A DNA stretch of 64,000 nt from Limnohabitans sp. 2KL-1 (GTDB lineage: Bacteria; Pseudomonadota; Gammaproteobacteria; Burkholderiales; Burkholderiaceae_C), in NCBI RefSeq assembly GCF_003063435.1, contig NZ_NESL01000003.1, forward strand, positions 248,001-312,000, in the 5' to 3' direction. Shown piece by piece: positions 42,659-51,864 of this stretch. Positions within the stretch are counted from its first letter, which is position 1, and every line of letters starts with the position of its first letter. A model generated the notes under the pieces. That model saw nothing but the letters and a program-made list of their open reading frames with translations, ran no database searches and was not told where the DNA came from. Made by a program: the position numbers and the translations under genes.

Positions 42659-44176
42659 TTACTGCCAGGAAACGGCGGACATGTCGTTGGCGAAAATAGG
42701 CGAGCTCGACCACAGGCCTTTGAGGCCTTTGCGGTAAACGGCCGTATTGGACGCATTGAACAAAAACACGTTCACCGCATCCTTGGCAATCATGCGCTGC
42801 ATGTCACCAAACAGTTGCGTGCGCTCTTTGGCCGTTGTGGCTGCAGAATGTTTGGCCGCCAGATCGCGGAAGGCCTTGCTGTCATAGCCCCAGTAGTACT
42901 GCGGGTTGGCATAGGCCATGTAGTCCAGCGGCTCCACATGGTTGATGACCGTCAAATCAAAGTTGCCCTTGAAGGTGCCGCCCAGCCATTGAGCCCATTC
43001 CACGTTTTCAATTTTGGCAACGATGCCGACTTTCGCCAGTTGCGCGGCGAGAATCTCGCCCCCCTTGCGCGCATAAGGCGGTGGGGGCAAAGTCAAGGTG
43101 ACATTGAGCGGCGTTTGCACACCGGCTTCTTTCAGCAGGGCTTTGGCTTTTTCAGGGTCATAGGCGTAGGTACCGCTCAACTCCACATAACCCGCATCGG
43201 TGGGGGCCATGTGGCTGCCAATGGGTTTGGCCAGACCTTCGAACACGCCATCGATGAAAGCTTTTTTGTCGACCGCATGCGACAAGGCGCGGCGAACGCG
43301 CACGTCGTCAAAAGGTTTTTTACGGTTGTTGATGGTCATGATGCCTTTGCCCGCAGAGCTGCCCATCTCGACCACAAAGCGCTTGTCGGCCTGGAATTGC
43401 TTGAGGCTTTGCGGTGACTGGAAACGCGGCATGCCGTCGATGTCGCCCGCCAACAAGGCGGCCACCTGGGCAGCCGAATCGTTGATGAATCGGAAAGTGA
43501 CCTTCTTCACTTTGATGGCATTGGCATCGCGAAAGCCATCCCATTTGGACAAAGTCACCGCAGAGCCTTTGGCCCAGCTGTCGAGTTTGTAAGGACCTGT
43601 GCCCACGGGCTTGGTGGCCGCGTTGGCGGCGCTGTCTGGGTGCAGGATGACGGCGGTGTTCTCGCCCATGCGGAACAGGAAGTTGCCGTCCGGATTGGTC
43701 AACACCAGCACCACGGTGTGCGCGTCGGGTGTGGAGATGTGGCTGATGTTGTTGAACACCGCGCCTTTGGCCTTGTTGGTGCTCTTGGCATCTTTGGCCC
43801 GCTCGAAGCTGAACTTGACAGCGGCCGAATCAAAATGGGTGCCATCCGAGAACTTCACGCCTTTGCGCAGTTTGAAGGTGTAGGCCTTGCCGTCGGCGTC
43901 CATTTTCCAGCTCTCGGCCAGCAACGGGCTGATGCTGCCATCGACGTTGATTTTGGTCAGGCCCTCCAAGATGTTGTAGTGCACCACTTCACCGATGGCG
44001 GCAGCCGGGGCCATGGTCGGGTCCAGGCTGGTGGGCTCCAGGATCATGCCCAGCGTGACGGTATCCTTGCGCGGCTGCGCTTGCGCCTGCAAAGGGGCAG
44101 CCACCCCAGTGGCGACCAACACAGCCACCGAGCTCAAAGCGAGGGTGCGGCGGGTCAAAGAAAAGACGTTTTTCAT
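42659..44176 (-). CDS. Peptide/dipeptide-type ABC transporter substrate-binding protein
   Basis: This is a 505-residue cluster-C (SBP family 5) receptor. The signal peptide is MKNVFSLTRRTLALSSVAVLVATGVAAPLQAQAQ. The body has DTVTLGMILEPTSLDPTMAP, TYTFKLRKGVKFSDGT-like text and VVHYNILEGLTKI. It overlaps the ATPase gene upstream by 4 bp and is the last gene of the five-gene importer unit. The N-terminal ATG at 44174-44176 follows GGAGTCCCC. An extended frame to 44326 is rejected. Ligands could be peptides or nickel-like complexes. The neighbouring peptidase favours peptides. Confidence 0.9.
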   Translation of the reverse strand: MKNVFSLTRRTLALSSVAVLVATGVAAPLQAQAQPRKDTVTLGMILEPTSLDPTMAPAAAIGEVVHYNILEGLTKINVDGSISPLLAESWKMDADGKAYTFKLRKGVKFSDGTHFDSAAVKFSFERAKDAKSTNKAKGAVFNNISHISTPDAHTVVLVLTNPDGNFLFRMGENTAVILHPDSAANAATKPVGTGPYKLDSWAKGSAVTLSKWDGFRDANAIKVKKVTFRFINDSAAQVAALLAGDIDGMPRFQSPQSLKQFQADKRFVVEMGSSAGKGIMTINNRKKPFDDVRVRRALSHAVDKKAFIDGVFEGLAKPIGSHMAPTDAGYVELSGTYAYDPEKAKALLKEAGVQTPLNVTLTLPPPPYARKGGEILAAQLAKVGIVAKIENVEWAQWLGGTFKGNFDLTVINHVEPLDYMAYANPQYYWGYDSKAFRDLAAKHSAATTAKERTQLFGDMQRMIAKDAVNVFLFNASNTAVYRKGLKGLWSSSPIFANDMSAVSWQ

Positions 44177-45072
44177 GGGGACTCCTGCGTCAAAAATGAA
44201 GGGGGCTGGCCCGGAATGGCGGCCAATAACTTGCGAGTGTAAGGGTGCTCGGCTTGCTGAAAAATTTGGCTTGCGGGGCCTTGTTCCACCACACGGCCTG
44301 ACTGCAGCACCAGCACATCGTCGCACATCAAATTCACCACCGCCAGGTCGTGGCTGACGAACAGATAACTCAGGCCGTAGCGGTCTTGCAGGTCCATCAT
44401 CAGGTTCAGCACTTGGGCCTGCACCGACACATCGAGCGCACTGACCGGCTCATCGGCCACGATCAATGCAGGGCGCGTGATCAAGGCGCGGGCAATGGCA
44501 ATGCGCTGGCGTTGCCCACCGGAAAACTCATGCGGGTATTTGTCGAGGTCTGCGCTTCTGAGGCCTACCTCGCTCAGGGCCTCAGCGGCGCGGTCGCGCA
44601 GCTCTGCTTTGCTGTCGGCGCGGTCGCGCAGATCAGCTTTGCTTTCGATGCGGTCGCGCAGCTCAGATCGGTCATCCACAGGTTTGAGCAAGGTCTGGAT
44701 CGGCTCGGTCACGATGGCCAGCACTTTTTGGCGCGGGTCCAGCGAGCCGTACGGGTCCTGAAACACCATCTGAAAACCGCTACGCAACTGACGCAAAGCT
44801 AGGCCACGAGTTTGGTGAACGTCCACCCCCTTGAACAAGACCTGTCCCTCGGTGGGCGTGTCCAGCGCCATGACCAGCCGTGCCAAAGTGGACTTGCCCG
44901 AACCCGACTCGCCCACGATGCCCAAGCTTTTGCCCGGCTGCAGCGTGAAGCTCACGTCCGACAAAGCCTGCAAAGCGCCTGCGGGTTGAAACAAACCCGC
45001 GCGGGGCAAGGCAAAGCGCCGTCCCAAGTGCTTCACCTCCAGCAGCGGCGCAGATGTGGGCGGAACGCTCAT
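44173..45072 (-). CDS. Peptide-type ABC transporter ATPase (DppF/OppF-like) with repeat insert
   Basis: This is a 299-residue second ATPase of the importer. Walker A GESGSGKST is near 53-61, signature EFSGGQRQRIAIARAL near 182-197, and Walker B LIVADEPVSALDVS. Between the Q-loop region (FQDPYGSLDP) and the signature lies an unusual run of three near-identical 10-residue units (about residues 134-163) ending LRDR-hydrophobic, encoded by 30-bp tandem repeats. It replaces the usual short linker and should sit in the helical subdomain. The start at 45072 overlaps the previous gene by 4 bp. Confidence 0.9.
   Translation of the reverse strand: MSVPPTSAPLLEVKHLGRRFALPRAGLFQPAGALQALSDVSFTLQPGKSLGIVGESGSGKSTLARLVMALDTPTEGQVLFKGVDVHQTRGLALRQLRSGFQMVFQDPYGSLDPRQKVLAIVTEPIQTLLKPVDDRSELRDRIESKADLRDRADSKAELRDRAAEALSEVGLRSADLDKYPHEFSGGQRQRIAIARALITRPALIVADEPVSALDVSVQAQVLNLMMDLQDRYGLSYLFVSHDLAVVNLMCDDVLVLQSGRVVEQGPASQIFQQAEHPYTRKLLAAIPGQPPSFLTQESP
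44591..44673. repeat. 30-bp in-frame tandem repeat inside an ABC ATPase gene
   Basis: CGGTCGCGCA recurs at 44591, 44621 and 44651 with a period of exactly 30 bp. The bases between (…GCTCTGCTTTGCTGTCGG…, …GATCAGCTTTGCTTTCGA…) differ at only a few places. The period is a multiple of three, so the frame is kept. Confidence 0.8.
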
Positions 45073-46073
45073 GGCAACCTCCAGCGCGGGCAACTGACCA
45101 TGTGGGGCGTTTCGCCAACGGCTTCGCTGGCGATACTTTCAGCCTGTGGTGGTATGCGGCGGCAATCGTCAAGCGCCAAGCTGCAGCGGTCGGCAAAAGC
45201 GCAACCGGCAGGAAAATCCATCAACTCGGGCACACTGCCGGGGATGGTGGTCAAACGTGTGCCACGTGCCAGCCCCAGACGCGGCCGCGCCGCAAACAAG
45301 CCCCGCGTGTAAGGGTGCGCCCGGTGTGCAAACAGCTCAGGTGTAGCAGCGCTCTCGACCACCGCCCCACCGTACATCACCATCACACGGTCCACCTGGT
45401 CCCGCATCAGGCCCAAGTCATGGCTGATCAAGAGCAAGCCCATGCCATCTTCGCGAACCAGTTGCTGGATGAGCGCCAGCACCTCTTTTTGCACCGTCAC
45501 ATCCAGCGCGGTGGTGGGCTCGTCGGCAATCAGCAGGTCGGGGCTGCAGGCCAGCGCGATCGAGATCATGACGCGCTGGCGTTGCCCGCCCGAGAGTTCG
45601 TGCGGATAGGCATCAAGACGCTCACGCGCCCGGGGCAGCTGCACGCGTTCGAGCAGTTGCAGGGCGCGGGCTTTGGCGTCGCTGGCGCTCATGTATTGGT
45701 GCAGACGCAAGGGCTCAGCGATCTGCTTCCAGATCGGGTGCAAGGGGTTGAGCGCCGTCATCGGCTCCTGGAAGATCATGGCCATGCGGGCACCACGCAG
45801 CCGGCACATCTGCGGCTCTGGCAGGCCCACCAGCTCCTGGCCTTGCAGCGAGATGGAGCCACTCACGCGGGCGCGTTCGGGCAACAAGCCCATCAGGGCC
45901 AAAGCGGTGAGCGATTTGCCACTGCCACTCTCGCCAATCAGGCCCACCGTCTGGCCCCGCTCCATGCGCCATGACACGCCACGCAGGGCCTGTGCCCAGC
46001 CCCGGGCCGTGGGCAGGCTCACGCGCAAATCATCGACTTGCAGCAAAGGCTTGGCGCTTGGAAGATCGCTCAT
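45069..46073 (-). CDS. Peptide-type ABC transporter ATPase (DppD/OppD-like)
   Basis: This is a 334-residue ATPase. Walker A GESGSGKSLTA, Q-loop FQEPMTALNP, signature ELSGGQRQRVMISIAL and Walker B LLIADEPTTALDVT are clear. The C-terminal region has the Cys-rich CAFADRCSLALDDCR motif of the oligopeptide/dipeptide family, which can hold an iron-sulfur cluster. The ATG at 46071-46073 has GAAGG upstream. A GTG at 46091 overlapping the permease stop is an alternative start. Confidence 0.9.
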   Translation of the reverse strand: MSDLPSAKPLLQVDDLRVSLPTARGWAQALRGVSWRMERGQTVGLIGESGSGKSLTALALMGLLPERARVSGSISLQGQELVGLPEPQMCRLRGARMAMIFQEPMTALNPLHPIWKQIAEPLRLHQYMSASDAKARALQLLERVQLPRARERLDAYPHELSGGQRQRVMISIALACSPDLLIADEPTTALDVTVQKEVLALIQQLVREDGMGLLLISHDLGLMRDQVDRVMVMYGGAVVESAATPELFAHRAHPYTRGLFAARPRLGLARGTRLTTIPGSVPELMDFPAGCAFADRCSLALDDCRRIPPQAESIASEAVGETPHMVSCPRWRLP

Positions 46074-46087
46074 GTTCACCTTCAACT

Positions 46088-46933
46088 TCACCTTTGCCGC
46101 GCCAGCCGAGGGTCGAGCACATCGCGCAATCCATCGCCCAGCAAATTCAGCCCCAGCACCGCCAGCGCAATGGCCGCGCCCGGGTACACCGCCAGCATGG
46201 GGGCCTGGAACATCTGCGACTGCGCTTCATTGAGCATGCGGCCCCAACTGGGTTGCGGCGGCTGCGTGCCCAGGCCCAAATAAGACAAAGCTGCCTCGGC
46301 CAGGATGGCGATCGCGAACTGGATGGTCGCCTGCACGATCAGCACGCTGGCGATGTTGGGCAGCACATGCGTGAGTGTGATGGCCAGCGGGCCCTGGCCT
46401 GCGGCGCGGGCAGCAGCCGTGTAGTCGCGCGCCCAGACCGCGTTGGCCGCGCCGCGCGAAATGCGGGCAAACACAGGGATGTTGAAAATGCCAATGGCCA
46501 CAATGCTCACCACCAGGCCTGGCCCATAGATCGCGGTCAGCATGATGGCCGACAACAAAGCCGGAAAGGCGAAGGTGAAGTCCGAGGCCCGCATGATGAG
46601 CTCCTCGACCCAGCCGCGCCGCGCCGAGGCCAGCAAACCCAAAGGGACACCCACGCCCAGGCCAATGCCCACCGCAATGAAACCCACCAACAAGGAGTTC
46701 TGGCTGCCCACCAAAAGCAAAGACCCAATGTCGCGCCCCAGGCTGTCGGTGCCCAGCCAATGCGCCGCGCTGGGCGAGGCCAATTTGTTGGGAATGTCGA
46801 TGTCGCCCACCGGGTAAGGCGACCAAAACAAGGACAGCACCGCGCACAGCACCATCAGCAGCACCATGGCCCCACCCGCGACAAAACTCGGGTGGCGCAA
46901 AGCGCGTCGCCAGAACGTGTGCTTATCCCGCAT
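46088..46933 (-). CDS. Peptide-type ABC transporter permease (DppC-like)
   Basis: This is a 281-residue inner-membrane permease with six hydrophobic segments. HWLGTDSLGRDIGSLLLVGSQNSLLVGF and the EAA-loop region ARDYTAAARAAGQGPLAITLTHVLPN are typical of DppC/OppC. It overlaps the DppB-like gene by 11 bp. Confidence 0.92.
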   Translation of the reverse strand: MRDKHTFWRRALRHPSFVAGGAMVLLMVLCAVLSLFWSPYPVGDIDIPNKLASPSAAHWLGTDSLGRDIGSLLLVGSQNSLLVGFIAVGIGLGVGVPLGLLASARRGWVEELIMRASDFTFAFPALLSAIMLTAIYGPGLVVSIVAIGIFNIPVFARISRGAANAVWARDYTAAARAAGQGPLAITLTHVLPNIASVLIVQATIQFAIAILAEAALSYLGLGTQPPQPSWGRMLNEAQSQMFQAPMLAVYPGAAIALAVLGLNLLGDGLRDVLDPRLARQR

Positions 46934-47888
46934 GGCCTGCCTTCAATCGCGGATCGATCCACGCATACAGCACGTCGATGCAAAAGTTGATCAGGATGAC
47001 CAGCGCCGACAGCAACATGACCACATCGCGCACCACGATCAAATCGCGGTTGGCAATGGCCTGAAAAATCAGCCGCCCAATGCCGGGCAGCACAAACACG
47101 TTTTCAATCACGATGGCGCTGGTGATCAGATTGCCAAACTGCAGGCCCATCACCGTGAGCACTGGGATCATGGCGTTGCGCAGCACATGGCCCCAGAGCA
47201 CCTGACGGCGAGACAGGCCTTTGGCCCGGGCGGTACGCACAAAATCCTCACGCAAAGTGTCGAGCACGGCCGAGCGGGTCACCCGCGTCAGAATCGCCGT
47301 CTGCACCGCCGCCAGCGCCATGGCGGGCAAGAGCAAAGCCTTCACGCCCTCAATCACCCCGCCGCCATCGTCTTCGGACCAACCCGGAAAACCGCCCGCG
47401 CTCACCCACTCCAGGTGCACCGCAAAAAGCAGGATCAAAAGAATGGCCAGCCAGAAATTAGGCAGCGCCAGACCCAGCTGGCTGAGCGTCATCACGCCCA
47501 CATCGCCCGCCTTGTTTTGCTGTGAAGCAGCGTAAATGCCCAGCGCCAGCGCCAGCGCCACCGTCAGGCCCATGGCCATCACAGCCAAGGGCAGCGTCAC
47601 CTGCATGCGCTCGGCCATCAACTGGGCCGTGGGGGTGTCGTAAGAAATGCTCATGCCTGTCTGGCCCTGCAGCATGCCGCCCATCCAGCTCAAGTAGCGG
47701 GTGGCTGCGGGCTGGTTCAGACCCAGCTTGTCTTCCATAGCAGCGATCGATTCCGGCGTGGCCGTTTCGCCCAAGATCACCTGCGCGGCATTGCCCGGCA
47801 GCAACTCCAGCACGGCAAAGACCACGACCGAGGTGGCCAACAGCGTCAATACAAAGCTCAACAGCCGACTCAAAAAAAACAGGGGCAC
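46923..47888 (-). CDS. Peptide-type ABC transporter permease (DppB-like)
   Basis: This is a 321-residue permease and the first gene of the importer unit. The opening FFLSRLLSFVLTLLATSVVVFAVLELLPGN and the EAA loop REDFVRTARAKGLSRRQVLWGHVLRNA are typical. The start is GTG (47886-47888) with GAGGAT upstream. The divergent peptidase gene begins only 28 bp away, so the promoter must lie partly inside one of the genes. Confidence 0.9.
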   Translation of the reverse strand: MPLFFLSRLLSFVLTLLATSVVVFAVLELLPGNAAQVILGETATPESIAAMEDKLGLNQPAATRYLSWMGGMLQGQTGMSISYDTPTAQLMAERMQVTLPLAVMAMGLTVALALALGIYAASQQNKAGDVGVMTLSQLGLALPNFWLAILLILLFAVHLEWVSAGGFPGWSEDDGGGVIEGVKALLLPAMALAAVQTAILTRVTRSAVLDTLREDFVRTARAKGLSRRQVLWGHVLRNAMIPVLTVMGLQFGNLITSAIVIENVFVLPGIGRLIFQAIANRDLIVVRDVVMLLSALVILINFCIDVLYAWIDPRLKAGHAG

Positions 47889-47916
47889 GCGCTATCCTCG
47901 GGGTCTGTGAGCAACG

Positions 47917-49005
47917 ATGAAAAGAGTTGAGATGGCATCGCAAACGATTGTAAACAGCGCCCAAGACGCCCTCGTGGGTTCCATCGTGGATGTGCCCGGC
48001 CTGCAGGTCGGTCATTTCACACTGAGCGAGCGCCTGACCGGCTGCTCGGTGGTGCTGGCACCCCAAGGCGCGGTGGGTGCGGTGGATGTGCGCGGCGCCG
48101 CCCCGGGCACCCGCGAGACCGATTTGCTGGACCCGGCCAATCTGGTCGACAAAGTGCATGCCGTGGTGCTGAGCGGCGGCAGCGCTTTCGGGCTAGACGC
48201 CGCCACGGGCGTGGTGCGCTGGCTCGATGAGCAGGGCATCGGTTTTGAAACCGGCTACGGCCGGGTGCCGATCGTGCCTGCCGCCGTGTTGTTTGACTTG
48301 CCCGTGGTGCGCCTGGGCGACAACCCGAAAGCCCGGCCCGGCGCAGAAGCAGGTTACGCAGCATGCGAGGCAGCCACAACGGCCCCACCCGCCGCAGGCA
48401 ATGTGGGCGCGGGCGCAGGGGCTTGCGTGGGCAAACTCTTTGGCTTGGACCGCTGCATGAAAGGCGGCATCGGCAACGCCAGCGTGCGCGTAGGGCCATG
48501 GGTAGTCGGTGCCTTGGTGGCCTGCAACGCGGTGGGCGATGTGATCGACCCGGCCACAGGCCAGGTGCTGGCCGGAGCACGCACGGCCAATGGGCACAAC
48601 TTGCTGGACACCCAACGCGCCTTGCTGGCCGGCGAGCGCGGCAGTCGCCCCCTGCCCGGCACCAACACCACCATTGGCGTGGTCGCCACCAACGCCACCC
48701 TCACCAAAGCCCAAGCCAAACGCCTGGCCATGAGCGCGCACGACGGCCTGGCCCGCAGCATCCGCCCGGCGCACACCACGTTGGACGGGGACACCTTGTT
48801 TGCCATGGCCACCGGCACTGAAGCCGGTCCAGTGGATTTGATGCTGCTGACCGTGATGGCCGCCGAGGCCACAGCACTGGCCACGGTGGATGCGATTCGA
48901 CAGGCGTGGGGCATTGAGCTGGCGCATGGGCACTTGCCCTCTGCCCTCGAATTCCGTGCCCCGCTTGCGCAGCCCCCTGAACCCATCCGCAAGGAACACC
49001 CGTGA
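47917..49005 (+). CDS. S58-family (P1/DmpA-type) aminopeptidase-like protein
   Basis: This is a 362-residue N-terminal-nucleophile-fold protein of the P1/DmpA family (L-aminopeptidase/D-esterase, beta-aminopeptidase relatives), normally self-cleaved into two chains. Visible features are VPGLQVGHFTL, VLSGGSAFGLDAATGVVRWLDE, GAGAGACVGKLFG, and the cleavage/nucleophile region TNTTIGVVATNATLTKAQAKRLA. The ATG at 47917 is used, with an in-frame ATG at 47932 as the alternative. It is divergent from a peptide importer, suggesting that imported unusual peptides are hydrolysed here. Confidence 0.85.
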   Translation: MKRVEMASQTIVNSAQDALVGSIVDVPGLQVGHFTLSERLTGCSVVLAPQGAVGAVDVRGAAPGTRETDLLDPANLVDKVHAVVLSGGSAFGLDAATGVVRWLDEQGIGFETGYGRVPIVPAAVLFDLPVVRLGDNPKARPGAEAGYAACEAATTAPPAAGNVGAGAGACVGKLFGLDRCMKGGIGNASVRVGPWVVGALVACNAVGDVIDPATGQVLAGARTANGHNLLDTQRALLAGERGSRPLPGTNTTIGVVATNATLTKAQAKRLAMSAHDGLARSIRPAHTTLDGDTLFAMATGTEAGPVDLMLLTVMAAEATALATVDAIRQAWGIELAHGHLPSALEFRAPLAQPPEPIRKEHP

Positions 49006-49631
49006 CCGCACCCGACAAAATCACCCCCCCCAAAGGCAGCAGCTATTGGGATGACCGTTTCAAGGAAGAAGGCTTTGCCTACGGCAAAGTGGCCAATGAC
49101 TTTTTGATGGCCTGTGCGCCAAAGCTGCCTCGCGGCAAAGCCCTGTCGCTTGGCGAAGGGGAAGGCCGAAATGCCGTGTTTCTGGCCCAGCTGGGCTTTG
49201 AAGTCACCGCCGTTGACTTTTCAGAAGTGGGTTTGCAAAAAGCCCAACGCCTGGCTCGGCAACAGGGCGTCCCGTTGACATGCATCCGTGCTGACCTGGC
49301 GGACTTTGACATGGGCACCCAACGATGGGACCTCGTGGTCTCCATCTTTGCGCAACCCGACAGTGCCGTGCGCCAGCGCCTGTACGGTCAATTGGGCCAA
49401 AGCCTCAAACCAGGCGGTGCGTTTGTGCTGGAATCCAAAGTCGATCCGGCGGCCTCAGCCCACGACCGTTACCCGGGCGTGAACATTTTGCGGCAGGAAA
49501 TCGGTGCACTGCGAGTGGTGCATGCACTGGAAGATGAACGCGTTTTGGATGAAGGTCGCTACCACCAAGGACGCCAGCGAACTGCGCAAATTCTGGCTCG
49601 ACTGGACGGAGCAGACGGCGTGAACAAATAG
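49002..49631 (+). CDS. SAM-dependent methyltransferase (TehB-like)
   Basis: This 209-residue class I methyltransferase has motif I as LSLGEGEGRNAVFLAQLG with the acidic residue in VTAVDFSEVGLQKA. SYWDDRFKEEGFAYG is a common opening in the TehB/thiopurine-type group. The GTG start overlaps the peptidase stop by 4 bp. The substrate is unknown. Confidence 0.8.
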   Translation: MTAPDKITPPKGSSYWDDRFKEEGFAYGKVANDFLMACAPKLPRGKALSLGEGEGRNAVFLAQLGFEVTAVDFSEVGLQKAQRLARQQGVPLTCIRADLADFDMGTQRWDLVVSIFAQPDSAVRQRLYGQLGQSLKPGGAFVLESKVDPAASAHDRYPGVNILRQEIGALRVVHALEDERVLDEGRYHQGRQRTAQILARLDGADGVNK

Positions 49632-49729
49632 AGAAAGAGGCGTCAACAAAGCTCACAGCCTGCTGGGGTATTTCCTGACGGACGCGCACTCATGCAATGG
49701 TACGGTAGGACACCTTGATCGGAGTGTCC

Positions 49730-50707
49730 ATGACCCAGCTGAAAAGACGAACCTTTCTGGCCAGCGCCTCTTTGATGGGATTGAGTCCCATGAGCATGGC
49801 TCAGGCGTCTTACCCGATCAAACCCATACGCTACATCATTCCTGTGCCCGCAGGCGGTGGTGCCGACATGATCGGGCGCGCCACCTGTGAACGGCTGTCC
49901 AAATTACTGGGGCAGCCCATCGTCATCGACAACATCTCGGGCGGCGGCGGTGCCATCGCATGCCAGACTGCGGCGCGAGCCCAGCCCGATGGCTACACCC
50001 TGATCCAGGCTTATGTGGCCACACACGGCACATCCCCCGCCACCCGCAAACTCCCCTATGACGCACTGAAAGACTTCAGCGCCATCGGCATGATCGGCAC
50101 GGCACCCAATGTGTTGTGCGTCAATCCCAACGTGCCAGCCAAAGACATCCAAAGTTTTATCCAATATGTGCGCAGCCAACCGGGCAAGCTCGCCTATGGC
50201 TCGGCAGGCGCAGGCACACTGACCCACCTGGTGGGCGAACTGTTCAAACTGCAAACCAACACCTTCATGATCCACATCCCTTACCGGGGTGTGGCACCCG
50301 CCAACGTGGACTTGATGTCAGGACAAACACAGGCCCTGTTCCCCAGTCTGGCAGGCGCATTGCCCCACATCCGCAGCGGCCGCATGCGTGCCCTGGCAGT
50401 GACAGGAAAAACCCGACACGAACTGCTCAAAGATATCCCCACATTTGAAGAGGTCGGGCTGCCTGGCTTTGATGGCGAGCAGTGGTATGGGGTGATGGGA
50501 CCAGCAGGACTGCCTGAACCTTTGGTCAAGCAAATCAATGAGGCCTTGAACAAAATCCTCACGCAACAAGACTTCAAGGACAAACTGTCCTCCGAGGCCG
50601 TGGCCTTGAAGCCCATGACCCCCGGCCATTTTCAGGCTTTCATCAAGTCAGACATCGAACGTTGGACCCAAGTGGCCAAGGACAGAAAGATTGAGCTGGA
50701 CAGCTGA
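49730..50707 (+). CDS. Bug-family (TctC-like) periplasmic binding protein
   Basis: This 325-residue orphan receptor starts MTQLKRRTFLASASLMGL, with a signal peptide to about residue 26. KPIRYIIPVPAGGGADMIGR, the NISGGGGAIACQT loop and KLAYGSAGAGTLTHLVGELF are Bug signatures. GGAG is 5 bases before the ATG. It abuts a truncated thiamine-diphosphate enzyme gene. It may have supplied that enzyme's substrate or may have been brought in by the rearrangement that truncated it. Confidence 0.87.
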   Translation: MTQLKRRTFLASASLMGLSPMSMAQASYPIKPIRYIIPVPAGGGADMIGRATCERLSKLLGQPIVIDNISGGGGAIACQTAARAQPDGYTLIQAYVATHGTSPATRKLPYDALKDFSAIGMIGTAPNVLCVNPNVPAKDIQSFIQYVRSQPGKLAYGSAGAGTLTHLVGELFKLQTNTFMIHIPYRGVAPANVDLMSGQTQALFPSLAGALPHIRSGRMRALAVTGKTRHELLKDIPTFEEVGLPGFDGEQWYGVMGPAGLPEPLVKQINEALNKILTQQDFKDKLSSEAVALKPMTPGHFQAFIKSDIERWTQVAKDRKIELDS

Positions 50708-50710
50708 AGA

Positions 50711-51850
50711 AAAATCATTCGTGAGGATATCCCGCGGCGTGTTGCCGCGAATGCCTCTCTGAACGAACTGGCGCAAAAACGGTCGGGCCTCAGTTTCGCG
50801 TGAATGCAAAGACCAAAAGCCATGCATGTCAGCATGAACTTCCCCAAGACCCACTATTTGAGTTCGCCAGCCACGGCCATTGCCAACGCAGACGTGATCA
50901 TTGGACTGGAACTTTCCGATTTTTGGGCCACGGTCAATGCCTATACAGACAATAACTCCAATGAAGGGCATGGCACCAACGCGTCACGCATCAAACCTGA
51001 AACCAGGCTCATCAGCATCAATTCAGTCGATCTTCTGACCAAATCCAATTACCAAGACTTCCAGCGCTTCCAAGTCGTTGATGTCCAAATGGCTGCCGAT
51101 GCGCAAACGACTTTGCCCTCCCTGATCGAAGCGGTTCGTTCTGCTTTGCCCGCAGACAAAAAGGATGCCATCGCCAAACGGGGCGAACTCCAGCGCAAAA
51201 CCTATCAGGAAGATCGGATTCGTACGCGCACTGCCGCAGCGCTGGGTTGGAACGAGAGCCCCATCAGCACAGCTCGATTGGTCATGGAGACTTTTGCAGC
51301 TGTCAAGAATGAAGACTGGGCATTGGTAGCCTCAGAAGGCAACGTCAGCAATTGGCCCGTACGGCTTTGGCCCATGGAGAAACATCACCACTGGTTAGGC
51401 AGATCAGGGGGTTACGGCGTCGGTTATGGTGCGCCCGCTTCAGTGGGTGCAGCACTGGCCAACCGAGATTTGGGACGTTTTTCGGTCAGTATTCAATCAG
51501 ATGGTGACTTGATGTTTGCACCGGGCGTCCTTTGGACCGCCGCCAAACACAAAATTCCATTGCTCAGCGTGATGCACAACAACAGGGGCTATCACCAAGA
51601 AGTCATGCACCTGCAACGTTTGGCAAATTTCCGAAATCGCAAAGTGAAGTTAGAAGGTGACATGGGCCCCGTGGGCACCAGCATCGAAAACCCCGACATC
51701 CAGTACCACGAACTGGCCAAATCGATGGGATGGTGGGCCAAGGGGCCGATCAAGGATCCGGCTCAATTGGCATTTGCGTTGAAGGAAGCCGTGGCCGTGG
51801 TCAAGTCTGGCCATCCAGCTTTGTTGAATGTGTGGACTCAACCACGTTGA
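50711..51850 (+). pseudogene. 5'-truncated thiamine-diphosphate enzyme (acetolactate synthase-like)
   Basis: The open part (50804-51850, 348 residues) is the middle and C-terminal portion of a ThDP-dependent decarboxylase or synthase. A central domain begins near HVSMNFPKTHYL. The ThDP-binding domain has QSDGDLMFAPGVLWTAA...MHNNRGYHQE, the GD-x(25-30)-N motif. The N-terminal pyrimidine-binding domain with its catalytic Glu (about 180-200 residues) is missing, since the Bug gene ends immediately upstream. In the same frame, 50711-50800 still reads like the domain linker (IPRRVAANASLNELAQ) and is cut off by TGA at 50801-50803. Without the PYR domain the protein cannot form a normal active site, so it is a fragment, or at best a half-enzyme needing a partner. 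Confidence 0.65.
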
Positions 51851-51864
51851 AGAAAGAGCGCACC

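Noticed and set aside
44591..44673. Considered as a CRISPR array because of its regular 30-bp period
   Set aside because: The units are contiguous without spacers, are in frame, and encode part of an ATPase. No cas genes are present anywhere in the window.
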